Shown here: positions 41,707-44,909 of the stretch, one piece after another
Layout of the letters: the number at the start of each line of letters is the position of its first letter
Numbering within the stretch: the first letter of the stretch is position 1
The notes under the pieces: generated by a model
Databases searched by the model: none
Told to the model about the DNA's origin: nothing
Seen by the model: only the letters and a program-made list of their open reading frames with translations
Assembly: GCA_902769805.1 (NCBI GenBank)
Contig: CACXQL010000007.1
Span: 1 to 44,909, forward strand
From: an uncultured Prevotellaceae bacterium
GTDB taxonomy: Bacteria > Bacteroidota > Bacteroidia > Bacteroidales > Bacteroidaceae
Direction: 5' to 3'
DNA length: 44,909 nucleotides
Translations under genes and position numbers: made by a program

Positions 41707-42558
41707 ATGAAAAGAAGATGGCATTGTAAACCTGGGGAACAGCCTACTGAGTTTGACAAGAGGATAATGTACTTGGAGAACAAAGGGGCACTGGTTCCTA
41801 CACGGGAACTCATTAAAACTCCTGAACAGATAGATGGTATCCGTCGTGCAGGTGTGGTGAATACTGGTGTATTGGATGCTGTTGGCGAGGCTATACATGC
41901 CGGTATGTCAACACTGGAGATAGACAAAATATGTCGTGACTACTGTGCGGCACATGGTGCGACACCTGCATGTTTGAACTATGAAGGTTTCCCCATGAGT
42001 GTCTGCACCAGTATTAACGAAGTCGTGTGTCATGGTATTCCAAAGGCTGATGACATCCTAGAGGAAGGTGATATCATCAATGTCGACTTTACCACGATTC
42101 TCGATGGTTATTATGCCGATGCATCGCGCATGTTTATTATTGGAAAGACAACGCCTGAGAAGGAACAACTCGTCAAGGTAACGAAGGAATGTCTGGAGAT
42201 CGGTATGGAGGCTGCTAAACCCTGGGGCTATGTCAACGAGATTGGCAAGGCAATCGAGAAGCATGCAAAGAAATATCATTACGGTGTCGTCCGTGACTTA
42301 TGCGGTCATGGGGTAGGGTGCCACTTCCATGAGGAACCGGAAGTGTGTCATTTCGCCCAGCGAGGTGACGGTATGTTATTGGTTCCCGGTATGGTATTCA
42401 CCATTGAACCGATGATAAACATGGGGACATGGAAGGTCTTTATAGACGCTGACGACCCCTATGGATGGGAAGTCATCTCAGAAGACGAACAGCCCTCTGC
42501 CCAGTGGGAACATACCTTGTTGATGACAGAACATGGTGTGGAAGTGTTGTCTTATTAA
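41707..42558 (+). CDS. map: Methionine aminopeptidase, type I
   Basis: 283 residues. An N-terminal extension of about 38 residues (MKRRWHCKPGEQPTEFDKR) precedes the catalytic domain. Metal ligands are all present: Asp in NVDFTTILDG and YYADASR, His in LCGHGVGCHFHEEP, Glu in FTIEPMI and in QWEHTLLM. Removes the initiator Met from nascent proteins. Followed by tsaD remnants after 34 nt and pncC, the likely operon. Confidence 0.95.
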   Translation: MKRRWHCKPGEQPTEFDKRIMYLENKGALVPTRELIKTPEQIDGIRRAGVVNTGVLDAVGEAIHAGMSTLEIDKICRDYCAAHGATPACLNYEGFPMSVCTSINEVVCHGIPKADDILEEGDIINVDFTTILDGYYADASRMFIIGKTTPEKEQLVKVTKECLEIGMEAAKPWGYVNEIGKAIEKHAKKYHYGVVRDLCGHGVGCHFHEEPEVCHFAQRGDGMLLVPGMVFTIEPMINMGTWKVFIDADDPYGWEVISEDEQPSAQWEHTLLMTEHGVEVLSY

Positions 42559-42592
42559 AAACAAACTTGTAATAACGACATAACGTAATAAC

Positions 42593-43515
42593 GTGATAAC
42601 AAAAGATATTTATATATTAGGCATTGAGAGTTCTTGCGACGACACATCCAGAATGTGGTACCAGTGGTAGACCAAGCAATCAAGAAAGCTGGTATCACTA
42701 AGGAGCAGTTGACAGCTGTCGCTTTTACCAGAGGTCCAGGTCTGATGGGATCATTATTAGTGGGTATCAGTTTTGCGAAAGGATTCGCTCGTTCATTAGG
42801 TATTCCCCTCATCGATGTCAACCACCTGCAAGGTCATGTGATGGCACATTTCATTAAGGAGTCGGAAGACGACACCAATCAACCGCCACTGCCTTTCCTC
42901 TGTCTGCTGGTCAGTGGTGGCAACTCCCAGATTGTAAAGGTGAACGCATATAACGACATGGAGGTTCTTGGACAGACGATTGATGATGCGGCAGGCGAAG
43001 CTATTGACAAATGCTCTAAAGTGATGGGACTCGGTTATCCGGGTGGTCCAATTATTGATAAACTGGCGCGTCAGGGTAATCCTAAGGCTTACCAGTTTGC
43101 AGAACCGCATATCCCTGGACTCGACTATAGCTTCTCGGGACTGAAGACCTCTTTCCTCTACAATATGCGGAAATGGATTGAGGAGGATCCAGACTTCATC
43201 GAGCATCATAAGGAGGACATCGCAGCCTCGTTGGAATGGACGATTGTGGATATCCTTATGAAGAAATTGCGCCTTGCCGTGAAACAGACGGGTATCAAGC
43301 ATGTCGCCGTTGCTGGGGGTGTCAGTGCCAATAACGGATTACGTAATGCTTTCTATGACCATGCCAAGCGGTATGGATGGACTATCTATATCCCAAAGTT
43401 CAGCTACACCACTGATAATGCCGCTATGATAGGCATCGTGGGATATTATAAATACCTTGATGGCGAGACGTGTCCTATTGATGCGCCAGCCTTCTCGAAA
43501 GTGACATTTAAATAA
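42593..43515 (+). pseudogene. tsaD: tsaD (tRNA N6-adenosine threonylcarbamoyltransferase) with internal out-of-frame deletion
   Basis: GTG at 42593 opens a frame reading ITKDIYILGIESSCDDTS, the exact TsaD N-terminus, but it stops at 42668-42670. From about 42642 the rest of TsaD continues in another frame: HIQNVVPVVDQAIKKAGIT, then the metal-binding NHLQGHVMAHF, the GEAIDKCSKVMGLGYPGGP segment and AGGVSANNGLR, to the stop at 43515. Normal TsaD has about 36 residues between CDDTS and the HIQNVVPV equivalent, including the VVPELASR motif; these are gone and the frame is shifted, a loss of roughly 110 bp. Translation from TTG at 42634 would give a 293-residue protein without the N-terminal ATPase strand. 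TsaD is needed for t6A37 of tRNAs, so a sequence or assembly fault is possible. Confidence 0.85.
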
Positions 43516-43524
43516 TTAATAACA

Positions 43525-44037
43525 ATGATAGATTTTGAAAGTAAAGTTATAAGCAGAGAAGTCAGTCAACTACTGTGGGAGATGGAGAAAACTGTTGGAA
43601 CAGCAGAAAGCTGTACGGGTGGACGAATTGCTGAAGCATTGATTTCCATCCCAGGTGCTTCCAAGTATTTCAAGGGCGGCATCGTCTGCTATGTGGACGA
43701 AATAAAGGAGCGACTCCTGAATGTGGATGCCCAGGTGTTGGAAGAACAGACGGCTGTCTGCGAGGAAGTGGCACGTCAGTTAGTAAAGGGAGCCTGTCAT
43801 ACTCTGAACACCGACTATGCTATTGCTGCCACAGGATTCGCAGGTCCTACAGGTGGTACGAAAGATATTCCTATAGGTACTATATGGCTTGCTTGTGGTA
43901 ATGCTGAGAAACAGATTACCTTCAAGGTGGAAGAAGACCACGGCAGGGACATCAATCTCGCTATTGCAACCAATAAGGCGATGCAAATGTTCCTTGAATT
44001 CCTCAAAGAAGAGGTCGGACAGAAAGCAGAGAGTTAA
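43525..44037 (+). CDS. pncC: Nicotinamide-nucleotide amidohydrolase (CinA C-terminal domain family)
   Basis: 170 residues, the stand-alone CinA C-terminal domain. Motifs TAESCTGGRIAEAL near residues 26-39 (catalytic Ser and Thr region), VCYVDEIKERLL, and AATGFAGPTGGT near 102-113. Deamidates NMN to nicotinate mononucleotide in NAD salvage. Nine nt after tsaD. Confidence 0.92.
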   Translation: MIDFESKVISREVSQLLWEMEKTVGTAESCTGGRIAEALISIPGASKYFKGGIVCYVDEIKERLLNVDAQVLEEQTAVCEEVARQLVKGACHTLNTDYAIAATGFAGPTGGTKDIPIGTIWLACGNAEKQITFKVEEDHGRDINLAIATNKAMQMFLEFLKEEVGQKAES

Positions 44038-44066
44038 AAAATATTAAGAGAAAAAGAAAACTCTAT

Positions 44067-44090
44067 ACTTTAAACTTTAAACTCTAAACT
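44067..44090. repeat. Three 7-bp tandem units ACTTTAA/ACTCTAA
   Basis: ACTTTAA, ACTTTAA, ACTCTAA in a row between pncC and the rpmB promoter. Similar in style and position to the ATTGAAA repeats upstream of map. Confidence 0.6.
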
Positions 44091-44096
44091 TTTTCG

Positions 44097-44104
44097 TACC
44101 TTTG
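44097..44104 (+). promoter_or_regulatory. -7 promoter element of rpmB-rpmG-DUF4295
   Basis: TACCTTTG, 51 nt before the rpmB ATG. The leader is about 45 nt and purine-rich near the start. Confidence 0.75.
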
Positions 44105-44155
44105 CACCCTGTTTGGAGTAAGTTACATTTAAGGAACAAGTAAAAGTAGATAGAA

Positions 44156-44419
44156 ATGTCTAAAATTTGTCAAATTACGGGAAAGAAGGCACAGATTGGA
44201 AATAACGTGTCTCACTCAAAGCACCGCACAAAGCGCAGCTTTGATGTAAACCTGTTCAGCAAGAAGTTCTACTATGTAGAGGAGGCTTGTTGGATTCAAT
44301 TGAAGATCAGCGCTGCTGGTCTGCGTATGATTAATAAGGTTGGTCTGGATGCTGCCCTGAAGCAGGCTGTTGCTAAAGGTTATGTAGACTGGAAAGACAT
44401 TAAAGTTATAGGAGATTAA
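44156..44419 (+). CDS. rpmB: 50S ribosomal protein L28 (bL28)
   Basis: 87 residues beginning [20 protein letters not shown], followed by [12 protein letters not shown]; the standard bL28 length in Bacteroidetes. First gene of the rpmB-rpmG-DUF4295 cluster; rpmG follows after 4 nt. Confidence 0.97.
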   Translation: MSKICQITGKKAQIGNNVSHSKHRTKRSFDVNLFSKKFYYVEEACWIQLKISAAGLRMINKVGLDAALKQAVAKGYVDWKDIKVIGD

Positions 44420-44423
44420 TATT

Positions 44424-44591
44424 ATGGCAGGTAAGAAAGCTAAGGGTAATCGCGTTCAGGTAATCCTGGAGTGCACCGAGATGAAGGAGAGCGGACTTCC
44501 CGGAACAAGTCGTTATATCACGACCAAGAACCGTAAGAACACTCCTGAGAGAATGGAATTGAAGAAGACAAGGAGATTAAATAATCTATAA
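44424..44591 (+). CDS. rpmG: 50S ribosomal protein L33 (bL33), C-terminus frameshifted
   Basis: 55 residues as it reads: [20 protein letters not shown] and on through [21 protein letters not shown], a normal bL33 for 48 residues, then TRRLNNL and stop. In the other frame the same DNA reads KEIK-stop (44570-44584), the usual Bacteroidetes L33 ending (YNP...VTVHKEIK). About 31 bp between KK and HKEIK appear to be missing, so about ten conserved C-terminal residues are lost and seven novel ones added. It ends 3 nt before the next gene. Confidence 0.85.
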   Translation: MAGKKAKGNRVQVILECTEMKESGLPGTSRYITTKNRKNTPERMELKKTRRLNNL

Positions 44592-44594
44592 AGC

Positions 44595-44753
44595 ATGGCA
44601 AAGAAAACCGTTGCTACCCTCCATGAAGGTTCAAAGGATGGTCGCGCTTACACAAAGGTTATCAAGATGGTAAAGAGCCCCAAGACTGGTGCTTACATCT
44701 TCGATGAGCAGATGGTTCCTAACGAGGCTGTGAAGGACTTCTTTAAGAACTAA
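44595..44753 (+). CDS. DUF4295 family small basic protein
   Basis: 52 residues: MAKKTVATLHEGSKDGRAYT, then KVIKMVKSPKTGAYIFDEQM and a PNEAVKDFFKN ending. Short, basic at the N-terminus; recognised as the Bacteroidetes-specific DUF4295 protein normally encoded between rpmG and ftsY. Its fixed place among ribosomal protein genes suggests a ribosome-associated role. ftsY, the usual next gene, is not seen before the window ends; a terminator follows instead. Confidence 0.88.
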   Translation: MAKKTVATLHEGSKDGRAYTKVIKMVKSPKTGAYIFDEQMVPNEAVKDFFKN

Positions 44754-44770
44754 TATTCAAGAACAATATA

Positions 44771-44803
44771 AAAACCGGAATCCAACAGGGGTTCCGGTTT
44801 TTT
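44771..44803 (+). terminator. Terminator of rpmB-rpmG-DUF4295
   Basis: AAAACCGGAA / TTCCGGTTTT stem extended by TCC / GGG, with a 5-nt loop and then TTTG, 17 nt after the DUF4295 stop. A classic intrinsic terminator. Confidence 0.9.
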
Positions 44804-44820
44804 TGTTTATTATCATTAGT

Positions 44821-44878
44821 GTCCCGTTAAAATGGGACGAGTTTAAATATTAATCAAATAGTCCCAGAATGAGGGGAC
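44821..44878. repeat. Twin palindromes GTCCC-N8-GGGAC
   Basis: Two copies of the same layout, GTCCC-gttaaaat-GGGAC (44821-44838) and GTCCC-agaatgag-GGGAC (44861-44878), start 40 bp apart at the right edge. The short word ATTAGT lies just before the first and again at the last bases of the window. Confidence 0.6.
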
Positions 44879-44909
44879 AAAATTGATCTTTGACATCGTT
44901 GAAATTAGT

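Noticed and set aside
42634-43515. A normal 293-residue TsaD starting at TTG 42634
   Set aside because: The true N-terminus is encoded just upstream in another frame, and about 36 conserved residues are missing; the start is an artefact of the frameshift.

Overview
The window looks like a chromosomal segment of a Prevotella-type Bacteroidales bacterium. Evidence: at least fifteen promoters of the Bacteroidetes form (TTTG at -33, 19-20 nt, then TAnnTTTG at -7), A/T-rich leaders that mostly lack a Shine-Dalgarno sequence, the ribosomal cluster rpmB-rpmG-DUF4295, and protein families usual in that group (Lon-Tgt-LptG-RhlE operon, Prevotella-type secreted proteins ending in YDLQGRRV...NGKKVVIK, and a tiny MKKQYITPETE peptide). 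The species cannot be fixed from the sequence.

Layout. 1-1989 (-): thrA, cut by the window edge. 2159-5490 (-): two tandem acyl-CoA ligase paralogues. 5616-9063 (-): a Cache histidine kinase and an upstream Cache sensor with a decayed kinase domain; 9200-10192 (+), divergent, is a third Cache sensor with no output domain, followed by an array of 22-nt units. 10536-11150 (+): HAD phosphatase. 11234-11829 (-): rplU-rpmA, with a probable small RNA just upstream (11959-12052, -). 12182-18274 (-): lon-tgt-lptG-rhlE, each gene overlapping the next. 18394-19053 (+): trmN6. 19044-21956 (-): kdsB-nudC-MORN/GH25 lysozyme. 22085-25295 (+): MORN-repeat exported protein and glgB. 25442-31044 (+): dapA, an AraC regulator and a four-gene partner-switching module (TPR-SpoIIE phosphatase, RsbW-like kinase, STAS antagonist, membrane HATPase lacking a phospho-acceptor domain). 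31045-31560: long non-coding stretch with another degenerate array of about 22 nt. 31561-34927 (+): large secreted protein and a 61-residue peptide. 34974-35047 (-): tRNA-Arg(ACG). 35131-39398 (-): RND efflux adaptor and pump. 39510-41570 (-): htpG. 41707-44753 (+): map, a broken tsaD, pncC/cinA, rpmB, a C-terminally frameshifted rpmG and DUF4295.

Most genes are housekeeping. The signals that stand out are: two intergenic arrays built on a 22-nt lattice; three neighbouring Cache sensors with stepwise loss of kinase output, one with Asn in place of the phospho-acceptor His; a partner-switching operon with no sigma factor in sight; two out-of-frame deletions in core genes (tsaD, rpmG) within 2 kb of each other, which may be real or an assembly fault; a probable independent small RNA between rhlE and rplU; loss of two of the usual Tgt zinc ligands; and two MORN proteins encoded back to back in divergent operons. 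Nothing resembling a prophage, CRISPR array, toxin-antitoxin pair or complete insertion sequence was seen, although the right edge carries twin palindromes that could be the end of a repeat or insertion element.
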